DNA of 64,000 nt from Kribbella sandramycini. GTDB taxonomy: Bacteria > Actinomycetota > Actinomycetes > Propionibacteriales > Kribbellaceae. Positions 16,801 through 25,930 of this stretch are shown here, in pieces. The translations under genes were made by a program, and so were the position numbers. The stretch spans positions 434,001 to 498,000 of the forward strand of contig NZ_JABJRC010000006.1 in assembly GCF_013131805.1 (NCBI RefSeq), read 5' to 3'. Within the stretch, counting starts at the first letter, position 1, and each line of letters opens with the position of its first letter. The notes under the pieces were generated by a model that worked only from the letters and a program-made list of their open reading frames with translations, searched no databases and was not told the DNA's origin.

Positions 16801-17722
16801 GATGCAGTCGATTCTGTTGAGCCTCCCGGAGTCAGGCGAGACGTCGTTGAAGTACCTGTTGAAGGCTGAGTGCGAGACCCCGTTGTGTGGCGGGGCGACG
16901 TTCGGTGTCACGGGGGCCGCGCCGACGAGCGCTGCGGCCGGTGTGCCAGTGGCGGTGAGCCTCAACGGGAAGTCGCTGCATCTCAAGGATGTGGTGAGGT
17001 TCAAGGCCGCTGGTAAGCCGGATGTGGTCGGCGTGGTGAAGTCGGTTTCGGCGGACCGGACTGCGGCGTCTGTGACGGTTGATCTGGCTGGTGCTGCCGT
17101 CGGGCCGCGGAGCCTGGTGGTCGAGTCGTTCGCGGGTGGATCGGCGACGTTGGCGAATGCGTTCACTGTGACGCCGCCGGCCTTGGTGAACACCAAGGCG
17201 CCGACGGTGGTTGCGCCGGTGCGGGTGGGGGATGTGGTGAAGGTGAATGTGGGGGCTTGGTCGCCGGCGGCTAGTTCGTACACGTATCAGTGGCGGGACA
17301 ACGGGGCTGCTATTCGGGGGGCTGGGGCGGCGACGTATACGCCGGCGGCTGGGATGGTGGGGCGGTCGTTGAGTGTGACGGTGACTGCGGTTCGCTCGGG
17401 GTACGCGAGTAAGGCCGTGACTACGGCGGGGGTTGTAGTGGGGGTGGGGGCGGCACCGAAGGCGAGTAAGGGGCCGGTGGTTACGGGGGCCTACAAGGTG
17501 GGGAAGACGGTTTCGGCTTCGACTGGGACGTGGGCGCCGGCTTGTACGTCAGTGAAGTTCCAGTGGTATCTCGCGGGCAAGGCGATCTCGGGCGGGACGA
17601 AGGCTTCGCTTGCGTTGACTGCTGCGATGGGGAAGAAGGCGGTGCACGTGGGGGTGACCTGTGCGCGGGCGGGGCACGCTTCGGGGGTTGCGTCGACGCG
17701 GCCGGTGACGGTCGCGGTGTGA
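13853..17722 (+). CDS. Large secreted cysteine-rich repeat protein with C-terminal Ig-like domains
   Basis: I do not recognise a function for this 1289-residue protein. It has a signal peptide ending in TPATAAP. From about residue 60 to 1010 it is built from repeated beta-rich units carrying paired cysteines and phrases such as GPCTTLSA, SDPVGCEP and DLSSTEGCAP, each followed by a CR-x-I/L-TV segment. Then comes an IPT/TIG-like domain (residues about 1020-1100) and two bacterial Ig-like repeats, each with a YQWRDNG or FQWYLAG core. No sortase motif or membrane anchor is visible. It is probably an exported surface or matrix protein. Coding style in the last 600 bp shifts to G/T-rich. Confidence 0.65.
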   Translation: MNKHGRRTRRSIITRLIAPALTALLTLTLLPTTPATAAPTPPPSTETARPESNPSVRARAAKPSAKVVFDGPCEGTLLLDKPASCAALDSDQSHTYTLTTSRPDEAVLIKYYVPDSPSFTASLTGSGVTCDFAGATRCVLPEIGAYTVTVTNSSPYSTSYALSATSIRNGPCTTLSAADLSPAAPPRPTEQPAERVANCFEIPGAADDVIRFGQELKYVLVFDSVGAEVCQGWSSTLCTLTGSGPYRLFTVGRDAWDRPDFRFGVARMSNPDGCLSLAIAPFGDPHGAIASGPLAGGATDCRSITVAAGRYSVREGGHNQAGWQVYTRAGEPVGCGSDDCELPAGAYTLLVENSPEAEKDGTFNLAVTDLSSTEGCAPQINTRWDTPAPLRTQSAPIQLDCQPIDGKAGERLLTEIRGVDGAPGEGDSWIVDPTGAEACTEDSRHDGCVLQGDGPFRVLSTRDHPDPGSYVLDLGRLSDPVGCEPAVLSTFGTPGAAAASSRCRELTVTTATTYTIDSRTLADQSVGRGAYGIDGLERCADMRRCRLEPGKYTVIAPVGRRVALFTTTATAGCEVQPADTLAARNGNLASETQYDCLQLQAPAGARIALTEPVGSAVTDGYVVDSTGRDQCGWNSRTYEHVVICELTGTAPFRVVVHQRLDEPDGSQYHLTVTRLDQATGCPAFPQSDFAAPGGVTVALRPERFVACLAIPADGHAAKETLEHVRTGSIGSATTLAVTADSDQTCVGREGMAWFEFCDYETGKAVTIFVIGSADTASHRISRRDMTSTARGCTAVTATAVGGISGSGTVPDASVIRCFKITGATSDRFSINARDAKGSIVASVFAPNGDYVCKTYSETRCLATGSTGYQVMVFNDPGTGTAGAFTLEAYRIGGAAGPAPDCTKLDSAYGFGPLTGELTNSKRTVCVAFPMKQDKKLVGQARNQVPNSLLPIFTPYGTDSNDNCTSYAGEDGRFDCEGSRTDFWMQSILLSLPESGETSLKYLLKAECETPLCGGATFGVTGAAPTSAAAGVPVAVSLNGKSLHLKDVVRFKAAGKPDVVGVVKSVSADRTAASVTVDLAGAAVGPRSLVVESFAGGSATLANAFTVTPPALVNTKAPTVVAPVRVGDVVKVNVGAWSPAASSYTYQWRDNGAAIRGAGAATYTPAAGMVGRSLSVTVTAVRSGYASKAVTTAGVVVGVGAAPKASKGPVVTGAYKVGKTVSASTGTWAPACTSVKFQWYLAGKAISGGTKASLALTAAMGKKAVHVGVTCARAGHASGVASTRPVTVAV

Positions 17723-17727
17723 GCTGT

Positions 17728-17756
17728 CTGCCCCGCCCGGTGGGCGGGCGGGGCAG
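17728..17756. terminator. Terminator after the large secreted protein
   Basis: CTGCCCCGCCC (17728-17738) pairs perfectly with GGGCGGGGCAG (17746-17756) across a 7-nt loop, six bases after the stop codon. Confidence 0.8.
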
Positions 17757-17774
17757 GCTGTTTACGATCGCTGG

Positions 17775-18155
17775 GTGTTCAGTGAGCGGTTGGTGGAGTT
17801 CTGGGGTGAGCGGCATCTGTGTGTGTTGAGCACGGTGCGGCGGGATGGGACTGTGCATGCGACGCCGGTGGGGGCGACGTTGGATGCGGCGGCTGGGGTG
17901 GTTCGGGTGATCTGCTCGGGGGCGTCGTACAAGGCTCGGGCCATCCGGCGGCTGGGGGAGGCCGCGGTGGCGGTGACGCAGGTGGATGGGCGGCGGTGGA
18001 GCACGATCGAGGGCCGGGCGGTGGTGGTGGACGCGCCGGAGCGGGTTCGGGACGCGGAGCGGCGGTACGCGGCGCGGTACAAGGAGCCGCGGGTGAATCC
18101 GCAGCGGGTGGTCATCGAGATCACGGTGACGAAGGTGCTCGGCAATGGCGGCTGA
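17775..18155 (+). CDS. PNPOx-family flavin/F420-dependent oxidoreductase
   Basis: This 126-residue split-barrel protein resembles the small pyridoxamine-5'-phosphate-oxidase-like family of actinobacteria, which bind F420, FMN or heme. Family signals are HLCVLSTVRRDGTVHATPVG near residue 14 and ARYKEPRVNPQRVVIEI near the end. The start is GTG 17775. Its 3' end overlaps cobL by 11 bp, so it is probably cotranscribed with the cobalamin genes, although no role in B12 synthesis is implied by the family. The exact cofactor and substrate cannot be read here. Confidence 0.8.
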   Translation: MFSERLVEFWGERHLCVLSTVRRDGTVHATPVGATLDAAAGVVRVICSGASYKARAIRRLGEAAVAVTQVDGRRWSTIEGRAVVVDAPERVRDAERRYAARYKEPRVNPQRVVIEITVTKVLGNGG

Positions 18156-19335
18156 GGTGACGGTCGTCGGGATCGGGGCCGACGGTTGGCAGGGGCTGTC
18201 GCCGGCCGCGCAAGAGGCGATCGGTGCGGCTGAGGTGTTGTTGGGGAGCAGCCGGCAGCTCAGTCTGGTGCCGGAGGGGACGGCGGAGCGCCGCGCCTGG
18301 CCGTCACCGTTGTCGGAGGCGCTGCCCGGTTTGCTGAATGAGTACGCCGGACGCCGGTTGTGCGTGCTGGCGAGTGGGGACCCGACTTTCCACGGGATCG
18401 GTACGACGCTGACGAGGTTGCTGGGGGCAAGCGCCGTCCGCGTGATCCCGCATCCGTCGAGCGTTTCGCTGGCCTGTGCGCGGCTCGGCTGGCCGCAGGA
18501 CCAGGTGCAGGTCGTGAGCCTCGTCGGTCACCCGACCGAGCGCGTCCACCCGCACGTACAGCCGGGACGCCGCCTCGTCGTCCTGAGCTGGGGTGCGCAG
18601 ACGCCGGCCGAGGTCGCCGAGCTGTTGGTTGCCCGCGGCTACGGTGCGAGCGCGTTCACAGTCCTCGAACAGCTTGGCGGGCCGGACGAACGGGTGACGA
18701 GTACGACGGCCGACAGTTGGTCCGGCGAGGTCGATGCGCTCAACGTCATCGGCGTGCTCTGCCAAGGGAGCCAGGTGTTGTCGACTGTGCCCGGCCTGCC
18801 GGACGACGCGTACGAGAGTGACGGCCAGCTGACCAAACGCGAGGTCCGCGCGGTGACGCTGTCGCGGCTGGCGCCGGTGCCGGGGCAACTGCTCTGGGAC
18901 GTCGGCGGCGGTGCGGGCAGTATCGCGATCGAGTGGTCGCGTCATCACCCGAGCTGCCGGGCGATCGCCGTCGAGCGCGACGCCGAGCGGTCCGACCGGT
19001 TGCAAAGAAATGTTGCCGCGCTCGGCGCCAGCGTCACCACGGTTCTCGGCGCGGCGCCAGAAGCCCTTACAGGGCTAGAAGAGCCGGATGCCGTCTTCGT
19101 CGGCGGCGGTGCGACCGCGCCCGGCATGATCGAGACCTGCTGGAACGCCCTGCGCCCCGGCGGCCGGCTCGTCGTCAACGGTGTGACGCTGGAGACCGAA
19201 GTCCTGATCGCCGAGTGGTACCAGAAACTCGGCGGCGACCTCGTGCGGCTGGATGTGCAGCGCGCGTCGGCGGTCGGCGGGATGACCGGCTGGCGCCCGG
19301 CGATGCCAGTGACGATCTGGAGCGTGACCAAATGA
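18145..19335 (+). CDS. cobL: Precorrin-6Y C5,15-methyltransferase (decarboxylating), CbiE-CbiT fusion
   Basis: CobL methylates precorrin-6Y at C5 and C15 and decarboxylates the C12 acetate on the aerobic or shared route to cobalamin. The 396-residue protein has an N-terminal tetrapyrrole-methylase (CbiE) half, with [16 protein letters not shown] at its start and [12 protein letters not shown] near residue 75. The C-terminal CbiT half carries the SAM-binding [18 protein letters not shown] near residue 250. It overlaps the PNPOx gene upstream by 11 bp and cobM downstream by four (ATGA). The remaining cobalamin genes are not in the window. Confidence 0.92.
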   Translation: MAAEVTVVGIGADGWQGLSPAAQEAIGAAEVLLGSSRQLSLVPEGTAERRAWPSPLSEALPGLLNEYAGRRLCVLASGDPTFHGIGTTLTRLLGASAVRVIPHPSSVSLACARLGWPQDQVQVVSLVGHPTERVHPHVQPGRRLVVLSWGAQTPAEVAELLVARGYGASAFTVLEQLGGPDERVTSTTADSWSGEVDALNVIGVLCQGSQVLSTVPGLPDDAYESDGQLTKREVRAVTLSRLAPVPGQLLWDVGGGAGSIAIEWSRHHPSCRAIAVERDAERSDRLQRNVAALGASVTTVLGAAPEALTGLEEPDAVFVGGGATAPGMIETCWNALRPGGRLVVNGVTLETEVLIAEWYQKLGGDLVRLDVQRASAVGGMTGWRPAMPVTIWSVTK

Positions 19336-20072
19336 CCGTGCACTTCATCGGCGCCGGCCCCGGCGCCGCGGATCTGATCACCGTCCGCGGCCGCGACCTG
19401 ATCGCCACGTCACCCGTCTGCCTGTACGCCGGAGCGCTCGTACCGGTCGAACTCCTCGACCACTGCCCGCCCGGCGCGCGCACGGTCGACACGGCGAATC
19501 TCGACCTTGACCAGATCGTCGCCGAGCTCACCGAGGCGCACGCCGCCGGTCACGACGTCGCCCGGCTGCACTCCGGTGACCCATCGGTGTTCAGTGCGAT
19601 GGCCGAGCAGATGCGCCGGCTCGACGCGCTCGGCATCCCGTACGACGTGACGCCCGGCGTCCCGGCGTACGCCGCCGCGGCCGCCACTCTGCAACGGGAG
19701 CTGACCGTCCCGGAGGTCGGGCAGACCGTCGTGCTGACCCGGATCGGCGGCCGGGCCTCGGCGATGCCGGCCGGTGAGGATCTCGCCACCCTGGGCGCGA
19801 GCGGCGCCACCCTCGTGCTGCATCTGGCCGTGCAGCAGATCGACCGCGTCGTCGCCGAACTCCTCCCGAACTACGGCCCCGACTGCCCGGTCGCCGTCGT
19901 GGCCAAGGCGTCCCGCCCCGACGAGGAGATCCTGCGCGGAACGCTGGCCGATATCGCCGGCCAGGTCGAGCGGGCCGGTATCCGGCGGACGGCCGTGATC
20001 ATCGTCGGAAAGGTGCTGGCGGCAACCGAGTTCCGCGACAGCCATCTGTACTCGACGACCCGCGACCGATGA
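19332..20072 (+). CDS. cobM: Precorrin-4 C11-methyltransferase
   Basis: CobM transfers a SAM methyl group to C11 of precorrin-4 in corrin ring synthesis. Start ATG 19332 overlaps the cobL stop (ATGA) and yields 246 residues. The N-terminus [20 protein letters not shown] and the segment [16 protein letters not shown] near residue 77 are standard tetrapyrrole-methylase motifs, and CLYAGALVP near residue 33 is typical of the CobM/CbiF branch. Its stop overlaps cobK (ATGA). The short gene order cobL-cobM-cobK means successive steps are coupled in translation. Confidence 0.92.
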   Translation: MTVHFIGAGPGAADLITVRGRDLIATSPVCLYAGALVPVELLDHCPPGARTVDTANLDLDQIVAELTEAHAAGHDVARLHSGDPSVFSAMAEQMRRLDALGIPYDVTPGVPAYAAAAATLQRELTVPEVGQTVVLTRIGGRASAMPAGEDLATLGASGATLVLHLAVQQIDRVVAELLPNYGPDCPVAVVAKASRPDEEILRGTLADIAGQVERAGIRRTAVIIVGKVLAATEFRDSHLYSTTRDR

Positions 20073-20851
20073 GGATCCTGCTCCTCGGCGGCACCGGCGA
20101 GGCCCGTGAGCTGGCCCACCAGCTCGACGACCACGAGGTGGTGTCCTCGCTGGCCGGCCGGACGAAGGACTTGCGGCTCCCCGACGGCGACGTCCGGGTC
20201 GGCGGATTCGGCGGCGTCGAGGGCCTGGCCAGCTGGCTCCGCCAGCGGGCGATCGACGCGGTGATCGACGCCACGCACCCGTTCGCCGCGGCGATGACCG
20301 AGCACGCCGTCGCCGCAAGCCGCGCGGCCGGCGTACCGCTGCTGATCCTGCGCCGCCCCGGCTGGACCGAGCAACCGGGTGACGACTGGCACTGGGTGGA
20401 CGACGCACAGGCAGCAGCCGCCGCGCTCCCGGCCCTCGGCAGCAGAGTCTTCCTGACCATCGGACGCCAGGGCCTCAACCACTTCGCCGCCACCGGCCTC
20501 TGGACCCTCGCCCGCTGCGTCGACCCGCCCGACCCGGCCCCCGCCTGGTGCACCCTCCTCCTCGACCGCGGCCCGTACGCCGTCCCCGGCGAACTCGAGC
20601 TCCTGCGCCGCCACCGCATCGACGTCCTCGTCACCAAGGACAGCGGCGGCCCGCAGACCGAAGCCAAACTCACCGCCGCCCGCGAGCTCCAGCTCCCGGT
20701 CGTGCTGATCCGGCGCCCGGAACTGCCCACCGGGGTCGAGGCGGTCGGCAGCGTGGCGGCCGTTGCCGCGTGGGTGCGATCCGCCAGGCCATCACAATCG
20801 GACGCGAGGCGGGTCGTCCCGCGTGCGGTGCCGCCGGACCGGCGGTTGTGA
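20069..20851 (+). CDS. cobK: Precorrin-6A reductase
   Basis: CobK reduces precorrin-6A to precorrin-6Y with NADPH, supplying the substrate of CobL. The 260-residue protein begins with the nucleotide-binding [15 protein letters not shown] and contains [15 protein letters not shown] near residue 70 and [17 protein letters not shown] near residue 190, all typical of CobK/CbiJ. It overlaps cobM by four bases. The last codons run into a large inverted repeat (20786-20857) that probably ends the operon, so its C-terminal tail of about 20 residues is poorly conserved sequence. Confidence 0.92.
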   Translation: MRILLLGGTGEARELAHQLDDHEVVSSLAGRTKDLRLPDGDVRVGGFGGVEGLASWLRQRAIDAVIDATHPFAAAMTEHAVAASRAAGVPLLILRRPGWTEQPGDDWHWVDDAQAAAAALPALGSRVFLTIGRQGLNHFAATGLWTLARCVDPPDPAPAWCTLLLDRGPYAVPGELELLRRHRIDVLVTKDSGGPQTEAKLTAARELQLPVVLIRRPELPTGVEAVGSVAAVAAWVRSARPSQSDARRVVPRAVPPDRRL

Positions 20852-20857
20852 TGGCCT
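20786..20857. terminator. Long inverted repeat at the end of the cob operon
   Basis: AGGCCATCACAA (20786-20797) pairs perfectly with TTGTGATGGCCT (20846-20857). The 48-nt interior folds further (GGCGGG with CCCGC). The left arm and interior lie inside cobK, and the right arm spans its stop codon at 20849-20851. Confidence 0.6.
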
Positions 20858-20886
20858 AGGGGGCCGCGACCGATAGATTGACGCCC

Positions 20887-21549
20887 ATGGGCATTCAGAT
20901 CGCACCCAGCATCCTGTCCGCGGATTTCGCCAGGCTCGCGGACGAGGCCCGGGCGGTGTCGAACGCGGACTGGTTGCACGTCGACGTGATGGACAACCAC
21001 TTCGTGCCGAACCTGACGCTCGGGATGCCGATCGTCGAGTCGCTGGCCAAGGCGACCGACACGCCGCTCGACCTGCACCTGATGATCGAGGACCCGGACC
21101 GCTGGGCGCCGGGGTACGTCGAGGCGGGCGCGTCGAGTGTGACGTTCCACGTGGAGGCCTGCCGGGCCCCGATCCGGACCGCGCGGGAGATCCGGGCCAA
21201 GGGCGCCCGCGCGGCGATGGCGCTCAAACCGGCCACCCCGATCGAGCCCTACGAGGACCTGCTGTCCGAGCTGGACATGATCCTGATCATGACCGTCGAG
21301 CCCGGTTTCGGCGGCCAGAAGTTCCTCGACGTCTGCGTCCCGAAGATCCGCCGCACCAAGCAGCTCCTCGACAAGCACGGCCTCGACCTGTGGATCGAGA
21401 TCGACGGCGGCGTCTCCACCGAGACGATCGAGCGCTGCGCCGACGCCGGCGCCGACGTGTTCGTGGCCGGCTCGGCCGTGTACGCCGCCGACGACCCGAA
21501 CGCGATGGTCGAGAAGCTCCGCGCCCTGGCCGAAGGAGCGGCGCAATGA
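20887..21549 (+). CDS. rpe: Ribulose-phosphate 3-epimerase
   Basis: Rpe interconverts ribulose 5-phosphate and xylulose 5-phosphate in the pentose phosphate pathway. The 220-residue TIM-barrel protein opens with [15 protein letters not shown] and contains [15 protein letters not shown] near residue 32, [13 protein letters not shown] near 60 and [12 protein letters not shown] near 136, covering the metal and phosphate ligands. I choose ATG 20887; a TTG nine bases upstream is in frame. No clear ribosome site is visible, so the transcript may be leaderless. It overlaps the next gene by four bases. Confidence 0.95.
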   Translation: MGIQIAPSILSADFARLADEARAVSNADWLHVDVMDNHFVPNLTLGMPIVESLAKATDTPLDLHLMIEDPDRWAPGYVEAGASSVTFHVEACRAPIRTAREIRAKGARAAMALKPATPIEPYEDLLSELDMILIMTVEPGFGGQKFLDVCVPKIRRTKQLLDKHGLDLWIEIDGGVSTETIERCADAGADVFVAGSAVYAADDPNAMVEKLRALAEGAAQ

Positions 21550-22337
21550 GCGACCACAAGCCGGTCGAGAGCTGGCTGACCGACATGGACGGCGTCCTGG
21601 TCCACGAGGAGCGGGCGATCCCGGGGGCCGCGGAGTTCATCGCGAACCTGCAGCGGTCGGGCAAGAAGTTCCTGGTCCTCACCAACAACTCGATCTTCAC
21701 GCCGCGCGACCTGCGCGCCCGGCTGCTGGCCGCGGGGATCGACATCCCCGAGACGGCGATCTGGACGAGCGCCCTGGCCACGGCCCAGTTCCTCGAGGAC
21801 CAGCGCCCCGGCGGGACGGCGTACGTGATCGGCGAGGCCGGCCTGACCACCGCGCTGCACGAGGTCGGCTACGTGCTGACCGAGCGCGCGCCGGACTACG
21901 TCGTCCTCGGCGAGACCCGGACGTACTCGTTCGAGGCGATCACCAAGGCGATCCGGCTGATCGCGGACGGCGCCCGCTTCCTCGCGACCAACCCGGATCC
22001 GACCGGCCCGTCCCAGGAGGGCCCGCTGCCCGCGACCGGGTCGGTGGCCGCGCTGATCACCCGGGCAACCGGCGTCGCGCCGTACTTCGTCGGCAAGCCG
22101 AACCCGCTGATGATGCGCAGCGCGCTGAACCGGATCGAGGCGCATTCGGAGACCGCCGTGATGATCGGCGACCGGATGGACACCGACATCATCAGCGGCC
22201 TGGAGGCGGGCCTGCGCAGCGTGCTCGTGCTGACCGGCTCGACCAGCGAGCACGAGGTCGACCGCTTCCCCTACCGCCCGACGCGGATCGTCGAGTCGAT
22301 CGCGGACGTCGTCCCCCTGATCGACTCGCTGTCCTAG
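21546..22337 (+). CDS. HAD-superfamily subclass IIA phosphatase (NagD-like)
   Basis: This 263-residue phosphatase carries the HAD motifs in order: [13 protein letters not shown] (nucleophile Asp near residue 13), LTNNS near residue 49, a Lys in YFVGKPNPL near 183 and GDRMDTDI near 208. The NagD/AraL group acts on nucleotides, sugar phosphates or phosphoglycolate, and the true substrate is not evident. It begins inside the rpe stop (ATGA), hinting at a housekeeping sugar-phosphate role. It is convergent with, and overlaps by four bases, the polysaccharide deacetylase. Confidence 0.88.
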   Translation: MSDHKPVESWLTDMDGVLVHEERAIPGAAEFIANLQRSGKKFLVLTNNSIFTPRDLRARLLAAGIDIPETAIWTSALATAQFLEDQRPGGTAYVIGEAGLTTALHEVGYVLTERAPDYVVLGETRTYSFEAITKAIRLIADGARFLATNPDPTGPSQEGPLPATGSVAALITRATGVAPYFVGKPNPLMMRSALNRIEAHSETAVMIGDRMDTDIISGLEAGLRSVLVLTGSTSEHEVDRFPYRPTRIVESIADVVPLIDSLS

Positions 22338-23053
22338 CAGGTCAGCGTGCGGAAGCCGTAGCCCTGGGCCTTGAGCGTCGCCAGGATCTGCGGCAGCGCG
22401 GCGACCGTCTGACTCCGATTGCCGCCGCCGTCGTGCAACAGAATCACCGAGCCGTTCCGGACGCCGGTCAGCACCCGCTGCACGATCGCCGGCGACCCCG
22501 GTTTCGACCAGTCGCGGGAGTCGATCGTCCAGAGCACCAGCTCCTTGCCGAGCGCTTTCGCCCGCTGCCGGACGGTCGCGCTCACCCCGCCGTACGGCGG
22601 CCGCAAGCACGTCGGCACCACACCGCCGGCCGCGCGGATCGCCTCGTCCGTCGACTGGACCTGCTGCCGGAACGCCGAAGCCGTCTGGTGTCGCAGATCC
22701 TGATGCGCCCAGGTGTGGTTCTGGATGCTGTGCCCGGCCGCGTGGATCGCCTTGGTCAGCTCCGGATGCTTGGCGACGTTCTTCCCGACCTCGAAGAACG
22801 TCGCCGTTGCGTCGTACTTCTTCAGCACCTCGAGCACCTTCGGCGTGTACGCCGGATCCGGCCCGTCGTCGAAGGTCAGCACGACGTACTTGGCCGGTAA
22901 CGGAGTCTTACTCGGCGTCACCACGACCGGCGCGGCCGGTGGCGGCGCCGTCCGCGGGCGCGCCGCGACCACCACGACGGTCCCGATGACCGCGCTGACC
23001 ACGATCATCATCGCCAGCCCGACCAACCGCTGACCGGCCCGCGTCAACTGCAT
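22334..23053 (-). CDS. Membrane-anchored polysaccharide deacetylase (NodB domain, CE4)
   Basis: This 239-residue enzyme has an N-terminal membrane anchor ([20 protein letters not shown]), a Pro-rich linker and an external NodB domain. The CE4 motifs are complete: TFDDGPD with the catalytic Asp, the metal-binding [16 protein letters not shown], a D-x-x-DW segment and LLHDGGG. It should remove acetyl groups from peptidoglycan, chitin oligomers or xylan. Local context does not pick one, although a chitinase lies 12 kb away. The gene overlaps the convergent HAD gene at its 3' end. Confidence 0.88.
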   Translation of the reverse strand: MQLTRAGQRLVGLAMMIVVSAVIGTVVVVAARPRTAPPPAAPVVVTPSKTPLPAKYVVLTFDDGPDPAYTPKVLEVLKKYDATATFFEVGKNVAKHPELTKAIHAAGHSIQNHTWAHQDLRHQTASAFRQQVQSTDEAIRAAGGVVPTCLRPPYGGVSATVRQRAKALGKELVLWTIDSRDWSKPGSPAIVQRVLTGVRNGSVILLHDGGGNRSQTVAALPQILATLKAQGYGFRTLTC

Positions 23054-23099
23054 AAGTCCCCCATGGCGGTGGGTGCCTCACGACCTCACCCCGCTCACG

Positions 23100-23843
23100 C
23101 TAGAGCACTTGGGACAGAAATTGCCGCAGGCGAGGGGACTCGGCGGCGGTGAAGATCTGATCCGGGACGCCGGACTCGACGACCACGCCCTGATCCATGA
23201 ACGCGACCTGGTCGGCGACCTCGCGGGCGAACCCCATCTCGTGGGTGACCACGACCATCGTCATCCCGCTCTGGGCGAGGTCGGCCATCAGGCCGAGGAC
23301 GCCCTTCACCAGCTCCGGGTCGAGCGCCGAGGTCGCCTCGTCGAACAGCATCACCTCGGGTTTCATCGCCAGCGCCCGGGCGATCGCGACCCGCTGCTGC
23401 TGACCGCCGGACAAGTTCCCCGGGCGGGAGTCGGCCTTCTCGACCAGGCCGACCAGCTCCAGCTGTTCGATCGCGGCGGCGCGCGCGGCCCCGGTATCCA
23501 GCTTCTTGAGCTTGCGGAGCGGGAGCGTGATGTTCTCGACGACCGTCTTGTGCGGGAACAGGTTGAAGTGCTGGAACACCATCCCGATCCGGCGGCGCAG
23601 GACGTCCGGGCTCCCGGGCAGCACCGATGAGCCGCCGAGCAGCACGTCGCCGGCGTCCGGCTCGATCAGGCGGTTGATGGTCCGCAGCAGCGTCGACTTC
23701 CCCGATCCGGACGGTCCGATGACGCACGCCGTCCGCCCGGCCGGTACGGCGAGGTCGACGCCGCGCAGCACCTTGTTCGCGCCGAAGGCCAGCTCGACGC
23801 CGCGGACCTCCAGGCTGGCGGCGTCCTCAACGGTGGTCGGCAT
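23100..23843 (-). CDS. Polar amino acid ABC transporter ATPase (GlnQ/GluA type)
   Basis: This 247-residue ATPase energises amino-acid uptake. Motifs are Walker [10 protein letters not shown] near residue 40, the signature LSGGQQQR near residue 142 and Walker [16 protein letters not shown] near 160, followed by the H-loop VVTHEMGFA. The close resemblance to GlnQ and the adjoining permease and binding protein indicate a glutamate, glutamine or similar polar substrate. Its start overlaps the permease 3' end (23827-23843). It is the last gene of a three-gene operon running binding protein, permease, ATPase. Confidence 0.93.
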   Translation of the reverse strand: MPTTVEDAASLEVRGVELAFGANKVLRGVDLAVPAGRTACVIGPSGSGKSTLLRTINRLIEPDAGDVLLGGSSVLPGSPDVLRRRIGMVFQHFNLFPHKTVVENITLPLRKLKKLDTGAARAAAIEQLELVGLVEKADSRPGNLSGGQQQRVAIARALAMKPEVMLFDEATSALDPELVKGVLGLMADLAQSGMTMVVVTHEMGFAREVADQVAFMDQGVVVESGVPDQIFTAAESPRLRQFLSQVL

Positions 23844-24576
23844 ACGCGGGCTCCTCCAGGACGTCGGGCGCGGGCCGGCCTTCGCGCAACCGCTTGTCGA
23901 AGTAGTTGACCAGGTGGGTCAGCGGGATCGTGATGACCAAGTAGAAGATGCCGGCCAATAGCAGCGGCGACAGGTTGCCGTTGGTCGCGGCGGCGTCCTG
24001 CCCGATCCGGAACAGCTCCCGCTGGCTGGCCAGCAGCCCGAGGAAGTAGACCAGACTCGACTCCTTCACCAGCGCGATGAACTGGTTGACCAGCGCGGGC
24101 AGCACCCGGCGGACGCCCTGCGGGATGACGACCAGCCGCATCCCGCTGGTATAGCTGAAGCCGAGCGCCCGCGCCGCCTCCAATTGGCCCTTCTCCACAC
24201 TCTGGATGCCGGACCGGAAGATCTCACCGATGTACGCCGAAGCGATCAGCGACAGCGCCAGGATCCCCAGCGGGTACGGGTTCGGCCCCCACCAGTGCCG
24301 GGTGATGGGGGAGAGGCCCTGACCGATCAGCAGGATGGTCAGGATCGCCGGCAGGCCGCGGAAGATGTCGGTGTAGATCTTGGCCGGCCAGCGCAGCCAG
24401 CGCTTCTTGGACAGGGCGAAGACCGCCACGACCATGCCGAGCACAGTGCCCAGTACGACCGAGGCGGCCGCCAGAATCAGGGTGTTGACCAGGCCTACCT
24501 TGAGCATCTCCGGCAGGACCGCCTTCATCGACTCCCAGTCGAGGAAGGTGTCGTTCAGGGTGGACCAGACGTCCAT
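23827..24576 (-). CDS. Polar amino acid ABC transporter permease (HisM/GlnP type)
   Basis: This 249-residue membrane protein has about five hydrophobic helices and the family loop [23 protein letters not shown]. The segment [13 protein letters not shown] is typical of HisM/GlnP permeases. It carries a soluble-looking N-terminus of 35 residues ahead of the first helix. The gene overlaps the binding-protein gene by one base (stop and start at 24576) and the ATPase by 17. It probably works as a homodimer, since only one permease is encoded. Confidence 0.9.
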   Translation of the reverse strand: MDVWSTLNDTFLDWESMKAVLPEMLKVGLVNTLILAAASVVLGTVLGMVVAVFALSKKRWLRWPAKIYTDIFRGLPAILTILLIGQGLSPITRHWWGPNPYPLGILALSLIASAYIGEIFRSGIQSVEKGQLEAARALGFSYTSGMRLVVIPQGVRRVLPALVNQFIALVKESSLVYFLGLLASQRELFRIGQDAAATNGNLSPLLLAGIFYLVITIPLTHLVNYFDKRLREGRPAPDVLEEPAYADHR

Positions 24577-25430
24577 CAGGCTTTGGGCGCGGTGAACTTG
24601 ACCGTGCCGCTACCCGGCTTGAACGACTCCGGCACCGCGCGGCCCGGGTAGTACTGCTCGACGAGCTTCGTCCAGGTGCCGTCGGCAATGACCTCGTCAA
24701 GGGCCTTGTTGACGGCCTCGCGCAGCTTGTCGTTGCTCTTGGCCACCGCGTACGCCGTCGGCGCGGAGCTGAGCTCCTTCGCGGCCAGGACCACCACGCC
24801 GCCGCCCTGCTCCTTGGCCATCTTCTCGCCGATCTCGGCCGGTGAGATCCAGGCGTCCGCCGTCCCGGCCTTCAGCTGGCCGACGGCGGCGTTGTAGTTC
24901 GGCACGCGGACCGGGTCGAGGTTCTTGCCGGTCGCGTAGTCGTCCTGGACGGTGCCCTGGACAACGACCACGCGCTGACCGGCCAGCTGGTCGAACTTGG
25001 TGATCCCGGAGTTCTTGGTGGTGTTCAGGCCGAGGTAGCCGAAGTCGTAGCCATTGCTGAAGGCAACCGTCTTCTTCCGGGCCTCGGTGATCGTGATCGA
25101 CGAGCTGCCCAGGTCGAACTGGCCGCCGTTCACCTGCGAGAGCAGCGCGGAGAAGTCGGTGCCGACGAACTCGGGCTTCAGGTTCAGCTTGGCCGCGACC
25201 GCGGTGATCAGGTCGTTGTCGAAGCCGGTGAACTTGCCGTCCTTGACGTACACGTTCGGCGGGGCGTCGGTGAGCGTGCCGATCCGCAGCGTGCCGGCCT
25301 CGAGCAGGCCGAGGTCCGGCCCGTCGGCGGCCTTGTCGTCATTGCTGCCGCAGGCAACCATCGAGAGGGCCAGCGTGACGGCGGCGCCGGCGGCGGCGAT
25401 CCGGCGGAAGGGAGCGCTGAAGGCGCGCAC
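24576..25430 (-). CDS. Glutamate-type ABC transporter substrate-binding lipoprotein
   Basis: This 284-residue binding protein belongs to SBP family 3. The signal peptide ends in the lipobox MVAC, with the acylated Cys near residue 27. FTGFDNDLITAVAAKLNLKP near residue 70 and QFDLGSSSITITEARKK near 110 are typical of the fold that binds polar amino acids. It is first in its operon, divergent from the FMN-riboswitch operon. The roughly 230-bp gap between them must hold both promoters. Confidence 0.92.
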   Translation of the reverse strand: MRAFSAPFRRIAAAGAAVTLALSMVACGSNDDKAADGPDLGLLEAGTLRIGTLTDAPPNVYVKDGKFTGFDNDLITAVAAKLNLKPEFVGTDFSALLSQVNGGQFDLGSSSITITEARKKTVAFSNGYDFGYLGLNTTKNSGITKFDQLAGQRVVVVQGTVQDDYATGKNLDPVRVPNYNAAVGQLKAGTADAWISPAEIGEKMAKEQGGGVVVLAAKELSSAPTAYAVAKSNDKLREAVNKALDEVIADGTWTKLVEQYYPGRAVPESFKPGSGTVKFTAPKA

Positions 25431-25608
25431 GAGTGTCTCCTTAGAACGAACAAGTGGTACGCAGGGCGAACCACCCCGCAGACAGAGCCAACACCACCCG
25501 CCGGTCGCCGATTCCCGTCCGACACCCGGTGAGACGGCCCCGCAATGTCGACCGGATTCGTGTTATATGAGCCGCCCGCCGCGGCGTCCCGGGATGTGAT
25601 CCAGGTCG

Positions 25609-25636
25609 TTGCGGCCCTTGGCACCCGGTGCATACT
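25609..25636 (+). promoter_or_regulatory. Candidate promoter of the riboflavin operon
   Basis: TTGCGG (25609-25614), a 16-bp spacer and CATACT (25631-25636) lie just upstream of the FMN riboswitch. This is a weak match to the housekeeping consensus, placed mainly by position. Confidence 0.35.
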
Positions 25637-25657
25637 GGAGGTACGAGTGAACCCACT

Positions 25658-25790
25658 CGCGTGCTCCGGGGTCGGTGAAATTCCGAGCCGGCGGTGACAG
25701 TCCGCGACCCGGCTGCTGCAGGTTGGCAGCCGGTTGACCTGGTGGAATTCCAGGACCGACGGTGAAAGTCCGGATGGGAGGCAGCACGCG
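25658..25790 (+). ncRNA. FMN riboswitch (RFN element)
   Basis: This leader RNA binds flavin mononucleotide and shuts off riboflavin genes. The closing P1 helix pairs CGCGTGCT (25658-25665) with AGCACGCG (25783-25790). Conserved RFN blocks are GGGGTCGGTGAAATTCCGAG, GCGGTGACAGTCCGCGACCC, TGACCTGGTGGAATTCCAG, then ACCGACGGTGAAAGTCCGGA and TGGGAGGCAGCA. The expression platform is the 140 nt up to ribD at 25931, which ends in GAGGGA. No strong terminator with a T-run is visible, so control of translation initiation is plausible. Confidence 0.96.
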
Positions 25791-25930
25791 ATCGGCGGGA
25801 GAGCTCCGGCGTCCGTGACGGGCGTCGCGTGGGCAGGTGTGCTCGCGCGACGGCGCTGACCGGGTTCCGGAGTCCGAGCTGCCGGTCGTCAACGGCCCCG
25901 GTGTGCGTCCGTGACGACGAGGGACCGTAC

